From assembly GCA_943789335.1 (NCBI GenBank), contig CALSTS010000006.1, positions 281,501-345,500 of the forward strand: a stretch of 64,000 bases of DNA, written 5' to 3'. Positions 26,048 to 35,016 of the stretch are shown here, one piece after another. Numbering within the stretch: position 1 is the stretch's first letter; every line of letters begins with the position of its first letter. The notes under the pieces are model-generated. The model made no database searches. It had not been told where the DNA came from and saw nothing but the letters and a program-made list of their open reading frames with translations. The DNA is from an uncultured Pseudomonadales bacterium. GTDB lineage: Bacteria; Pseudomonadota; Gammaproteobacteria; Pseudomonadales; Pseudohongiellaceae. Made by a program: the position numbers and the translations under genes.

Positions 26048-27295
26048 ATGACAATGCTCACCCCTTATATATTATTGTTAATGCTGCTCTCAATACTGTT
26101 TGTTTTGGTGCCTGTTTTGCGCTTTCGTAATCAAGGCATGAATCTGCAAAGTGATGAAAGAGAGCAACAAAACATAGCCCTGTTTCAGCAAAATATTAGT
26201 GAGCTCGAAGCTAACTTGGCTGATAAGCTAATTGTGCAGGATGAATTTGAAAAATTAAAATTAGAGCTTGAAAGAAACTTTCTAAATGATATGGAAAGTG
26301 GTAAAGCTGGTAAGAAAAAATCAGCATCTTCTTATACCAAGCTCGTGCCTTTAGCCTTGATGTTTTGCATTCCAATAGGCAGTTTTTTGTTCTATCGAAG
26401 TATTGGCTCCGGCCCCGAACTGGTGCTTCCTGAGTTAATAGAACAACTTAGTACAAGCGAATCAGTCGATGAGCAAATAACAGCATTAAATGAAATTGCG
26501 GCAGTGTTGGATCAGCGCTTTGAGCGTCGTGAAGATGATGTTCAGGCTGGCTACACACTGGGAACACTTTATATTTCCTTAGAAGAATTTGCAGAAGCAG
26601 TAAGGGTGTTTTCTACTCTTGCGGTGGGGATGGATGCTGACCAAGATAAAGCAACAGTGCTTGGACAGTTAGCACAGTCTCAGTATTTATTAGCAGATTC
26701 GACTATTACGCCAACTGTACAAATGACCATCGATGAAGCGCTTTTGCTCAACTCCAATGAGCAGGCCATTATGAGCATTTTGGCAGTTGAGGCTTTATTA
26801 GCTGAAGACCTTGCAGGTGCAGCAAATTACTGGCGAAGACAGGTTTCACAACTACCCGTGGGCAGTGAGCAAGTTGCACAATTAAATGAACGGATTGCGA
26901 CAATAGAATCGTTTCTTGTCGAAGAAGGCCAAGAACAATCTACCGATGCTAACCGTGGTTCAGAACTTACGGTAACTGTGAGCATAGATGAGAGTATTCG
27001 TGAGCAAATCGAACCAGGTATGAAGATTTATATTTTTGCTCGAAGCGAAGGGACTCCACCTCTTGCTGCGGTCGAGTTAAATCCAGAAGATCTGCCAGTT
27101 ACAGTTACTTTGAATGACAGCATGGCGATGCTACCTCAATTCAACCTATCTTCTGTTTCGACAGCTTATGTCGGAGCCAGTATTGCCCGTCAAGCAGTTG
27201 CTCAAACAGGAGACTTCCAAGTCTTATCGGAGACATTTGTAATAGCCGAACAACAAGACCCCATCGTGCTGTCAATAATAGACAGAATTCCTTAA
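26048..27295 (+). CDS. ccmI: Cytochrome c-type biogenesis protein CcmI
   Basis: 415-residue apocytochrome chaperone of the System I haem lyase. Two N-terminal transmembrane segments flank the charged CcmI cytoplasmic loop (REQQNIALFQQNISELEANL). A periplasmic TPR region follows (about 150-290: AGYTLGTLYISLEEFAEAVRVF), and the C-terminal beta-rich domain carries ARSEGTPPLAAVEL as in Pseudomonas-type CcmI/CycH. Last ccm gene; the next start is 25 bases downstream. Confidence 0.9.
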   Translation: MTMLTPYILLLMLLSILFVLVPVLRFRNQGMNLQSDEREQQNIALFQQNISELEANLADKLIVQDEFEKLKLELERNFLNDMESGKAGKKKSASSYTKLVPLALMFCIPIGSFLFYRSIGSGPELVLPELIEQLSTSESVDEQITALNEIAAVLDQRFERREDDVQAGYTLGTLYISLEEFAEAVRVFSTLAVGMDADQDKATVLGQLAQSQYLLADSTITPTVQMTIDEALLLNSNEQAIMSILAVEALLAEDLAGAANYWRRQVSQLPVGSEQVAQLNERIATIESFLVEEGQEQSTDANRGSELTVTVSIDESIREQIEPGMKIYIFARSEGTPPLAAVELNPEDLPVTVTLNDSMAMLPQFNLSSVSTAYVGASIARQAVAQTGDFQVLSETFVIAEQQDPIVLSIIDRIP

Positions 27296-27320
27296 AAATT
27301 TAATTAAAGAGATATATCTT

Positions 27321-28544
27321 TTGGCAGATCTTTCTGCATTGCGTTCACTTTTTTCCAATAAAAATTTCGCTATTTATGTTAGTGGAAATAGCATTTCTTT
27401 AATTGGATTCTGGATGCAAAGGTTGGCAATAAGCTGGTTAACCTGGGAGATTACTGAGTCTGAATTCTGGGTCGGTGCTGTTGCATTTGCTGAGCTCGGC
27501 CCATTATTAGTGATAAGTCCGATTGTTGGTGTTTGGGCAGACCGAGTTGACCGAAAGCTACTGACAATTTTATGTCAGTCTACAATGATGCTGGTTTCCT
27601 TTGTGTTATTCATGCTTATTATTTTTGATCAAATTTCTATTGAAGTGTTATTTATTTTTGCTTTACTTGACGGAATTTTGCAGGCGACTCATCAGCCCAT
27701 ACGTATGGCTATTATTCCTAATTTAGTTGAACGAAAGGACATCGTGTCGGCGTCTTCTTTTACGGCAGTTATATTCAATGTAGCAAGATTGCTTGGTCCA
27801 GCTATAGCAGGGGTTATCATTGCCTTGTTTGGCACTTCTATTGCTGTAATTTGTAATACGATTTCTTATATCCCTATTTTATTCGCCTGGCGTTATATAA
27901 AACTACCTGCCATGAAAAATCTAAACTCAGGAGATTCTTTCTCAAAAGGCTTGGCTGAAGGTGTTAATTATGTAAAAAATATTCCAGCTCTAGGGCATAT
28001 TTTTATTTTGCAAACCATCATGGCATGTGGAATTAGACCGGCAACTTTAATGTTAGCGGCATTTGTAGGTGCTGTGTATAAGGGGGGAGCGGAGCAATTG
28101 GCTCTCTATACCGCAGTATTAGGTTTGGGCGCTGTTATTGGCGGTATGTATATCACTCTGCGCGGCAAAGCTAAAGGCCTGGTAAAGAGCATGTTGAGAA
28201 ACAGCCTACTGTCGATTATTGCATTGGCTGTTTTTGCCTGGACGACTAATATCTATATAGGCTTGTTAGCAGTGTTTATTATTGGTTGGACTATCACGTT
28301 AAGTTCAGTTTCCAGTCAGACCATGGTGCAGAATAGTATTGATGACGAAATACGGGGGCGTGTACTAAGTCTTTGGGCGGCACTCACTCGAGGCGCTGCA
28401 GCGATTGGCGTATTGGTTATTGGTTTTTTTGCTGAATACTTTGGATTGTTTTGGACGAATATCAGTGTATCCTTGTTATGCTTGATCGGGCTGATTTGGT
28501 TTTGGCAAAAATCTTTACAGATGCAGTCTTATTTTGAAAAATGA
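27321..28544 (+). CDS. Major facilitator superfamily transporter (MFS_3/EntS-like)
   Basis: 407 residues with about 12 transmembrane helices, from the MFS_3 (DUF894) group that includes the enterobactin exporter EntS. The MFS motif A analogue GVWADRVDRKLL is in the first cytoplasmic loop; DEIRGRVLSLWAALTRGAA is typical of the group's second half. The start is TTG at 27321, with an AAAGAGA ribosome binding site upstream; no ATG fits. It may be co-transcribed with ccmI. Substrate not predictable. Its stop lies one base from that of the convergent DUF4159 gene, with no terminator between them. Confidence 0.88.
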   Translation: MADLSALRSLFSNKNFAIYVSGNSISLIGFWMQRLAISWLTWEITESEFWVGAVAFAELGPLLVISPIVGVWADRVDRKLLTILCQSTMMLVSFVLFMLIIFDQISIEVLFIFALLDGILQATHQPIRMAIIPNLVERKDIVSASSFTAVIFNVARLLGPAIAGVIIALFGTSIAVICNTISYIPILFAWRYIKLPAMKNLNSGDSFSKGLAEGVNYVKNIPALGHIFILQTIMACGIRPATLMLAAFVGAVYKGGAEQLALYTAVLGLGAVIGGMYITLRGKAKGLVKSMLRNSLLSIIALAVFAWTTNIYIGLLAVFIIGWTITLSSVSSQTMVQNSIDDEIRGRVLSLWAALTRGAAAIGVLVIGFFAEYFGLFWTNISVSLLCLIGLIWFWQKSLQMQSYFEK

Positions 28545-28545
28545 A

Positions 28546-29385
28546 CTAATGTGTCAAAGAGTATACTGCGTAATTTACGCCCATTTGTATGCCTAAAGCG
28601 GCATCCTGCTGAGGGTAACGAGGGTTATCTTGATGCTGCCATGAATCCCCCATATCATTGTTGAACGATATAGCGACCATTACACGACCACTATCGTCCA
28701 AAATGGCTTTCCACTGTGGATCATGGCCATCAGCACGGTAGGGGACACCACGACCAGAAAGTGAGCGCATATTACTAATTTGTTTGCGGTCACTTAAATC
28801 ATAAATAATATTAAATACAGAATGTTCATCCGGTAGATCAATTATTGCCCGGCCTGGGAAAACGCGTCTAAGACTGGCAACAAAGCCTGACCATTCGCTA
28901 GTGCCAAAAAAGCTATCGGCCAACAGGAAGCCTCCTCTCATCAAATATTCTCGTAGCTTGGCAGCTTGCCCATCAGTTAAATCCCAACTACCAGGCATGC
29001 CTACTATCAGGAAAGGCCAGTTGAAAATATCATCACCATCATCCAAGTTAACGGGCTGCTCAACTGAACGAACATCAACCGTTGTGAGGCGTCTTAATAA
29101 GCGTGCGTAGGTTCTATCACCAAGCGGGTAATCGACAGCCCAGTTAGTACCGCCCATTTGCCAGTTGCCCCCTCCACCAAACATCCCTCCATATGAAGGG
29201 TACATCAAGCGACCAACGACAAACTCTCCAGGCACCATATAGTCATCTGGCAAAACAGCATATGCATCACCTTCCATGCTTTGTAATACCCGAAATTCAC
29301 GTTGTGCGTATAGATAAGAACTAAAAAAACTGAGCAGTAAAGCCAGTAATATGATGATTGTTTTATGGGTAAACCGCGTTGACAT
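28546..29385 (-). CDS. DUF4159-domain exported protein
   Basis: 279 residues with an N-terminal signal peptide or anchor (about 8-27, ending SYLYAQ). The mature chain fits DUF4159: WAVDYPLGDRTYARLLRRLT, PFLIVGMPGSWDLTDGQ, KLREYLMRGGFLLADSFFG, and a C-terminal GVNYAVYSLTH. A Gly-rich stretch (MFGGGGNWQMGG) lies near residue 70. Fold knowledge suggests a glutamine-amidotransferase-like Rossmann domain; no activity is established. It is divergent from the VTC/CotH operon, with 221 bases between them, and may belong to that locus. Confidence 0.85.
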   Translation of the reverse strand: MSTRFTHKTIIILLALLLSFFSSYLYAQREFRVLQSMEGDAYAVLPDDYMVPGEFVVGRLMYPSYGGMFGGGGNWQMGGTNWAVDYPLGDRTYARLLRRLTTVDVRSVEQPVNLDDGDDIFNWPFLIVGMPGSWDLTDGQAAKLREYLMRGGFLLADSFFGTSEWSGFVASLRRVFPGRAIIDLPDEHSVFNIIYDLSDRKQISNMRSLSGRGVPYRADGHDPQWKAILDDSGRVMVAISFNNDMGDSWQHQDNPRYPQQDAALGIQMGVNYAVYSLTH

Positions 29386-29568
29386 ACTTTAGTTATATCA
29401 GATAAAAAGCGGCTCGTAAAAGACGGGTCACTTTCTATTCGTCATTAGATGCTAAATGTGCACTAAAAAGGGAATTAGGGGAGTAGACTTTTTAATAATC
29501 TAGACATTACAAGATCACAGGGCTAAGCTGCGAAGGTTTATATTTTCTTAATCAAATCTTAACAATTT

Positions 29569-29574
29569 TATAAT
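29569..29574 (+). promoter_or_regulatory. Candidate -10 of the VTC/DUF4956/CotH operon promoter
   Basis: A perfect TATAAT lies 32 bases before the first gene. The -35 zone lacks a consensus hexamer but holds two 7-base near-repeats, TCTTAAT and TCTTAAC, four bases apart, which could be an activator site. Confidence 0.5.
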
Positions 29575-29606
29575 GTAGGTTTTAATTTAAGAGAGACAGA
29601 TACACT

Positions 29607-30392
29607 ATGGCGCTTGATGAAAATTTATCTATTGCAACAGCCACAGCAAGTGCTTTGCATCGATTTAATCGTTACGAAATAAAATACTACTTACCTGAGT
29701 CCAGTATTCCGGAGTTTAGAGAAAGGGTGCAGGTTCGTATGGGCATGGATGCGAATAAGAATGACAGCTCTAAACGTATTACCAGTTTGTATTATGATTC
29801 AAGAGATTTAAGGTTTTACTGGGAGAAGATTGAAGGGATACGATTTCGGCGAAAATTACGAATTCGAGCCTATGGTGAACCGGAAAATATTAATGATGAC
29901 ACTATTGTGTTTGTAGAAATCAAACAAAGGGTCAACCGGGTTACTCAAAAGCGTCGAATTCCCTTGTCTTATAAAGAAGCGAAGATCTTATGTGATGAAC
30001 GTAAAGACCCTGAAAACCCTGCAGTTCAACAGGCATTTATTAATGAAGTGCTCAGTTTAAGTGAGACAGCTGATTTAGAGCCTAAAGTGATCACTACTTA
30101 CCATAGAGAAGCCTTTGTCGGAATTGATGCTGACCTGGGTTTAAGGATCACTATGGATCACCGAGTACAAGGTAGAGGTAGCGACTTTAATTTAGGTGCT
30201 ATAGCCGATAATAAATTTATCATTCCAGCGCATATCTCAATTGTAGAAGTCAAAGCAAATGAGAGAGTACCAACTTGGTTTACTGATCTTGCAGCAGAAT
30301 TAAGTTTGGATGTTGTTCGTGTATCAAAATATTGTAAAGCAATAGAGGCTGATTCAATAAAAGGTGAAATAGCTAAGCAAGCTGTTTCTTAA
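29607..30392 (+). CDS. VTC-domain protein (CYTH superfamily, polyphosphate polymerase-like)
   Basis: 261 residues, cytoplasmic, no signal. It shows the VTC tunnel-fold pattern: FNRYEIKYYLPE (K26), TSLYYDSRDLRFYWEK, the basic strand IRFRRKLRIRAYG (R79, R81, R82, R85, R87), FVEIKQR (E104, K106) and VEVKANE (E214, K216). In eukaryotic Vtc4 these residues bind ATP and the growing polyphosphate chain in the central tunnel. No SPX domain or membrane part is present. It is the first gene of an operon with DUF4956 and two CotH proteins, a recurrent bacterial association whose product is not established. Confidence 0.9.
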   Translation: MALDENLSIATATASALHRFNRYEIKYYLPESSIPEFRERVQVRMGMDANKNDSSKRITSLYYDSRDLRFYWEKIEGIRFRRKLRIRAYGEPENINDDTIVFVEIKQRVNRVTQKRRIPLSYKEAKILCDERKDPENPAVQQAFINEVLSLSETADLEPKVITTYHREAFVGIDADLGLRITMDHRVQGRGSDFNLGAIADNKFIIPAHISIVEVKANERVPTWFTDLAAELSLDVVRVSKYCKAIEADSIKGEIAKQAVS

Positions 30393-30471
30393 AAAAAACC
30401 TTATTGCTCATTTAAAGATAAATTAAATAGTGAGTTAATTTTTTAATAAAACTAATAAGGAGTAGAAATAA

Positions 30472-31149
30472 ATGAATTTTGATGTTGTTGATTTATCAGG
30501 TACTTTTAATACGCTGGATATAATTCTGGCGCTATCTTTATCGTTTGTTTTATCTACTGTAGTTGGTTTTGTATATCGAGCTACTCACAGGAATATTTCC
30601 TATAGCCAATCTTATGTCCAAACATTGATAGTGGTGGCGATGATTATTGCTGTATTAATGTTGGTGGTTGGCTCTAATATAGCCCGCGCCTTTGCCTTAG
30701 TTGGTGCTTTCTCAGTTATTCGATTCCGTAATGCCTTGAAAGAAACACGCGATGTAGGCTTTATTTTTCTAGTGATGGCAATTGGCATGGCAACGGGAAC
30801 TCGATTTTATGCGCTGGCAATTGCTGCAACGGTGTCGATTTGCGTGGTCATTCTGTTAATGACAAAACTAAATGCATTTGCCAGCAATATCCAACGCCAA
30901 GTAGTTAAGGTACATGTGCCACCGGAAGGAGATTTCGACAAGTTGGTTGAAGATGTGCTCATTAAACTGACTAAAAGTTTTGAGCTGGTCAGTACAGAAT
31001 CAATTCGTAGTGGTGCACTTATGGAGTTGTTTTATACGGTTGAAATGGATCGAGGTGTTGAGCCTCGCGACCTGGTCAATAAATTAACCGAGGTAAACAC
31101 CGGGCAACGAGTTACCGTATTGAGTGGCTATGATCAGACAGACTTATAA
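30472..31149 (+). CDS. DUF4956 membrane protein
   Basis: 225 residues. The N-terminal half has four hydrophobic segments (about 15-35, 45-70, 72-90, 98-125) with the family signature RAFALVGAFSVIRFRN, RDVGFIFLVMAIGMATG. The C-terminal half (130-225) is soluble. The family is regularly encoded next to VTC-domain and CotH proteins; its role (transport, anchoring or scaffold) is unknown. It has a good AAGGAG ribosome binding site and lies 79 bases after the VTC gene. Confidence 0.9.
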   Translation: MNFDVVDLSGTFNTLDIILALSLSFVLSTVVGFVYRATHRNISYSQSYVQTLIVVAMIIAVLMLVVGSNIARAFALVGAFSVIRFRNALKETRDVGFIFLVMAIGMATGTRFYALAIAATVSICVVILLMTKLNAFASNIQRQVVKVHVPPEGDFDKLVEDVLIKLTKSFELVSTESIRSGALMELFYTVEMDRGVEPRDLVNKLTEVNTGQRVTVLSGYDQTDL

Positions 31150-31197
31150 ACTGAAGCATTATTTGAAATGAAAAATAAGGCATGGAGTTAAAAAAAC

Positions 31198-32823
31198 GTG
31201 AATATTATTGCCCAACGTTCCTTATGGAATAGAATGCTACCAGTAGCGGTCCGGCAAAATGCGCGTCTAATTTTTGGCTCTTTGCTTTTGATCGTTGCTA
31301 CCGGGTTTATTCTTGGTACTTTTCAAATTCGTCCTGTTGTCTTTGCTAGTGATAGCGTACTAGATGTAAATGAAATTACTTTCAATGTAAGGGGCAATCA
31401 GGACTTTTTTGATCTAAGTGTGCCGCATCGTATTGATCTTGCTATTAACGATATTGAATATCAGAAAATGATCCGAGACTTTCAAGTGCTTGGTGAGAAA
31501 TCATGGATTCTTGTAGATGCCACTATTGATGGCGTTTATATTCCTTCAGTGGGAGTACGTTTAAAAGGTAATTCAACCTTATTTGCTCTTGGCGGCGATG
31601 GCCCAATGGGTATGAGGGCGCGTTTCGGAGGACGTGGAAGAGGAATGCAGGGTATGGAAGGGATGCCTGATATGGAAAGGATGGAGGAAATGGCGGGCAG
31701 TCTTGTTGGCGGTGCCAGTTTTGAGGAGCCTTCTTCATTGCCATTACTGATCAGCTTTAATGAATTTTATCCGGGCAGAGCTTTTCAAGGTTATCCTGAA
31801 CTTGCTTTGCGCCCCGCAAATGTTGGCAGTTCCAGCATGAACGAAGCATTGTCTTTACAGTTAATTGCAGATACGGGGCAAGTTTCACAAGATTATAGTT
31901 GGGTTGAATTCAGTATTAACGGAGGATCCACTGCGACAAGATTGGTGCTTGAAAATCCGAACCAACAATATGCCTATCGCATCAATCAGGGTAGAGGTGT
32001 TTTGTATAAATCGACCAGTGAAAATAAATTTGAATACAAGGGCGAAGATAGCACTGGCTATATCGATGATTTTGACCAACTCAACGGAATCGGCAACATG
32101 GACCTAGCCCCTGTGATTGCATTCTTGCGCTGGATGGATGCGGCTAGTGATGAAGTCTTTGATGCAGAATTGGCTGAACGACTGGATATACCTAGTTTTG
32201 CTAAATATGTGGTCACTCAAGATTTATTGGGTAATTTTGATGACATGGCAGGCCCAGGACGTAATTTTCTGTTTTGGTATAGCCTGGAAACATCCAAATT
32301 TACGGTTATAACCTGGGATATGAATCTGGCTTTGATAGGCGATAATCCTATGGCCATGATGATGAGAAGGCCTCCTCCAGGCATGAGCCCTCCAGAAGGT
32401 GCTGCAGGATTTACTCCGCCATCTGGTATGACACCGCCTCCAGGTATGGAAAATATGGATCAGAGTGAAATTATGGAAATGATGGCTAATAATGCTCAAG
32501 CAGAGCCTCCTGCGGGGATGCCTTTTCCCATGATGGGTGGAGACCAAGTTGGTATGTTAGATTTTTTCGAGAACATGCCTGATATACCAGGTATGCCAAC
32601 CATCGGAAATCAATTAAAAGATCGATTTGTGGCGAGTGAGGCATTTAGTTCTGATATCGATGCGGCACGAGCAGAATTGTCAGCTTTATGGACTGTTGAG
32701 AATGTCAGCAATCTCATTGATGAGTTAAGTTTGGCTGTTCCAGCTTCAGATATCTTGACTTCAGAGCACATTGCTCTGGATATTCAAAAGCTAAAGCAAA
32801 ATATTAGTTCTATGCTAAGATAA
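31198..32823 (+). CDS. CotH-family kinase-like protein with methionine-rich insertions (paralog 1)
   Basis: 541 residues from a GTG start. One transmembrane segment (about 24-42) is followed by an exported-side CotH domain: GVRLKGNSTL, ELALRPANVGSSSMNEALSLQ, GVLYKSTSENKF, VVTQDLLGNFDDMAGPGRNF, and the metal motif TWDMNLAL (D374, N376). CotH of Bacillus phosphorylates spore coat proteins. Two insertions absent from the next paralog carry dense Met, Gly and Pro: residues 135-171 (8 Met) and 383-469 (17 Met). Third gene of the operon. Its substrate is unknown; the insertions could themselves be targets or metal-binding. Confidence 0.87.
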   Translation: MNIIAQRSLWNRMLPVAVRQNARLIFGSLLLIVATGFILGTFQIRPVVFASDSVLDVNEITFNVRGNQDFFDLSVPHRIDLAINDIEYQKMIRDFQVLGEKSWILVDATIDGVYIPSVGVRLKGNSTLFALGGDGPMGMRARFGGRGRGMQGMEGMPDMERMEEMAGSLVGGASFEEPSSLPLLISFNEFYPGRAFQGYPELALRPANVGSSSMNEALSLQLIADTGQVSQDYSWVEFSINGGSTATRLVLENPNQQYAYRINQGRGVLYKSTSENKFEYKGEDSTGYIDDFDQLNGIGNMDLAPVIAFLRWMDAASDEVFDAELAERLDIPSFAKYVVTQDLLGNFDDMAGPGRNFLFWYSLETSKFTVITWDMNLALIGDNPMAMMMRRPPPGMSPPEGAAGFTPPSGMTPPPGMENMDQSEIMEMMANNAQAEPPAGMPFPMMGGDQVGMLDFFENMPDIPGMPTIGNQLKDRFVASEAFSSDIDAARAELSALWTVENVSNLIDELSLAVPASDILTSEHIALDIQKLKQNISSMLR

Positions 32824-32876
32824 TCTGAGTTTCCTTACGGAATTAATCAATAACTAAAGCAAATTGGCTTCAGTTT

Positions 32877-34214
32877 ATGGATCAGAAAAAAAATACTGTA
32901 ACAATCCACCGGTCCTGGTGGAAACGTACTATCCCGTTACGTATCAGGCACCATAGCCAACTCATTTTTGGTTCTTTCTTCACCTTAATACTAATGGGCT
33001 TTGTACTGGGTTCTTTTCGCATAGACCCTATCGTTTTCACTCAAGAAAATCAGGAACAAACCCGTAATTCTCGCTTTAATATTATTGGTTCTGTTGATTT
33101 ATTTGATCTGAACGTATCCCATCAGATTGATATGGCTGTTAGTCCTGGGGACTATCAAATAATGATGAACGATTACCAGCGCCAAGGTTTAAAAACCTGG
33201 GTGCCAGCAAATATTACGATTGATGGAACATTAATTGAAAATGTTGGGATAAGGTTGAAAGGTAATTCAACCTTAAGAGAGCTGAGTAGAAATTCTCGAG
33301 GCTGGGGTCGATCTGGGCGAATGAGTAATGCAACATTTGATAATCCCTCTACCCTGCCTTTTGCCGTAAGCTTTGATGAATTTGAAGATGATGTCGCATA
33401 TCAGGGAAGAGAAGAGTTGGCAATTCGGCCGGCAAGGACTGGAGGCACTAATATTAATGAAGCGCTCACATTGCAACTCATTGCAGATTCCGGGCAAGTA
33501 TCTCAGGACTATACCTGGGTTAATTTCAGAGTTAATGGCTATCCAAGTGTCACCCGCTTGGTTATAGAGAATCCGGATAAACGCTATGCTGAGGCTATTA
33601 GTTTAGGTAGTGGAGTGCTTTATAAATCTAGTAGTTCTAATCGCTTTCGCTACCTTGGTGATGCACCATTGAATTATGAATCTGATTTTGATCAGATCAA
33701 TGCTAAAGGCACACATGATTTGACACCGATTATCAATTTACTGAAGTGGCTTTCAGATGCCGATGCTGAAACTTTTGAAAATGAGTTAGCTGATTGGGTA
33801 GATATAGATAGTTTTGCTCGTTATGTAGCTACTCAGGATATATTAGAAAACTTCGATGATATGTCAGGTCCCGGTCATAATTTTCTTCTTTGGTATGACT
33901 TGGTTGATGAAAAGTTTACGGTGATTAGCTGGGATATGAATCTGGCACTAGGGGCTGGTAACTTTATAGGCGGCTTTGGTGGCTTTGGTTATGGCGGAGG
34001 AAATGCACTAAAAGAAAGGTTTATGCGCAGCGACTTTAGGACTGACATTTCACAAGCTCGTGAAGAACTGCTTAGCTTATGGGTCGATAATAATAATGCT
34101 CTTAGAACAATGGATCGATTGGTAGATGTAATTCCACTATCGGATACCTTGACTGAGGAACAATTCTTGAGAGATATCGCTCAAACACGCAGAACCGTTC
34201 AATTTCTTCGTTGA
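32877..34214 (+). CDS. CotH-family kinase-like protein (paralog 2)
   Basis: 445 residues; same layout as the preceding gene (cytoplasmic basic N-terminus WWKRTIPLRIRHHSQ, one TM about 29-48, then the CotH domain). Shared motifs: GIRLKGNSTL, EELAIRPARTGGTNINEALTLQ, GVLYKSSSSNRF, VATQDILENFDDMSGPGHNF, SWDMNLAL. Where paralog 1 has Met-rich insertions this one has a short NSRGWGRSGR segment and a Gly-rich GGFGGFGYGGG. It is probably a tandem duplication of paralog 1 or its ancestor. Last gene of the VTC operon; the function inferred is protein or polymer phosphorylation outside the membrane. Confidence 0.87.
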   Translation: MDQKKNTVTIHRSWWKRTIPLRIRHHSQLIFGSFFTLILMGFVLGSFRIDPIVFTQENQEQTRNSRFNIIGSVDLFDLNVSHQIDMAVSPGDYQIMMNDYQRQGLKTWVPANITIDGTLIENVGIRLKGNSTLRELSRNSRGWGRSGRMSNATFDNPSTLPFAVSFDEFEDDVAYQGREELAIRPARTGGTNINEALTLQLIADSGQVSQDYTWVNFRVNGYPSVTRLVIENPDKRYAEAISLGSGVLYKSSSSNRFRYLGDAPLNYESDFDQINAKGTHDLTPIINLLKWLSDADAETFENELADWVDIDSFARYVATQDILENFDDMSGPGHNFLLWYDLVDEKFTVISWDMNLALGAGNFIGGFGGFGYGGGNALKERFMRSDFRTDISQAREELLSLWVDNNNALRTMDRLVDVIPLSDTLTEEQFLRDIAQTRRTVQFLR

Positions 34215-34247
34215 GCTTATCTTTCAATTTAAAAGAGGAGTAAAAAT

Positions 34248-34991
34248 TTGACAACCTGGATTGATGGTACGGTAGTTGAAAATATTCATTGGCATGAGAA
34301 TTTATTTTCTCTAAAAATTGAAGCACCTGTTCCACAATTTTCTGCTGGCCAATTTATGAGTTTGGCTTTAGATATCGATAACGAGAGAGTTGCTAGACCT
34401 TATTCGCTTTTAAGTTCGCCGGGCCAAAACCCTTTGGAGTTTTTTTTCTATGTTGCCTCTGATGGTGTGCTCTCTAATGCCTTAGTTAAATTAGAGAGCG
34501 GCGACAAAGTTTTGCTTAAAGATAAAGCTCAAGGTTTTTTTATCTTAGATGAAATCCCAAGTGCTCGAGATTTATGGATGCTTGGTACAGGTACGGGGAT
34601 TGCTCCATATTTTTCCATACTTGGAAGTGAAGAAGTTTGGCAAAAATATGAAAATGTTGTCTTGGTTGAAGGTGTGCGCTCAAGTAAGGATTTACCTTAT
34701 CAGGATTTAATTGAAAAATTTTCACAAGAGCACCCTGATAACTTTACCTTTCAAGCTTTTGTAAGCCGAGAAGATTATCCAAATGCAATAAGAGGCAGGA
34801 TACCTGCTAGTTTAGCCGACGGCAGCCTTGAAGAAAAAGTTGGTTTAACACTTAACCCATCAGACTCACAAGTTATGTTATGTGGAAATCCCGACATGGT
34901 TAAAGATTGTGTTGAAATGCTCAAAAATAGGGGCTTTGAAAAAAACCTGAGACGAAAACCAGGCCAACTAACGACAGAAAATTATTGGTAG
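34248..34991 (+). CDS. fpr: Ferredoxin/flavodoxin-NADP+ reductase
   Basis: 247-residue FAD enzyme exchanging electrons between NADPH and ferredoxin or flavodoxin. FAD-binding RPYSLLSSPG (about 45-54), the NADP region MLGTGTGIAPYFSIL, LCGNPDMVKDC, and C-terminal RRKPGQLTTENYW, whose ending in aromatic residues is typical of bacterial Fpr. Start is TTG at 34248 with AGAGGAG seven bases upstream. It follows the CotH operon by 33 bases, perhaps by read-through, and is convergent with modC. Confidence 0.94.
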   Translation: MTTWIDGTVVENIHWHENLFSLKIEAPVPQFSAGQFMSLALDIDNERVARPYSLLSSPGQNPLEFFFYVASDGVLSNALVKLESGDKVLLKDKAQGFFILDEIPSARDLWMLGTGTGIAPYFSILGSEEVWQKYENVVLVEGVRSSKDLPYQDLIEKFSQEHPDNFTFQAFVSREDYPNAIRGRIPASLADGSLEEKVGLTLNPSDSQVMLCGNPDMVKDCVEMLKNRGFEKNLRRKPGQLTTENYW

Positions 34992-35016
34992 GTCGATCAT
35001 AAACTCACAATAACGG

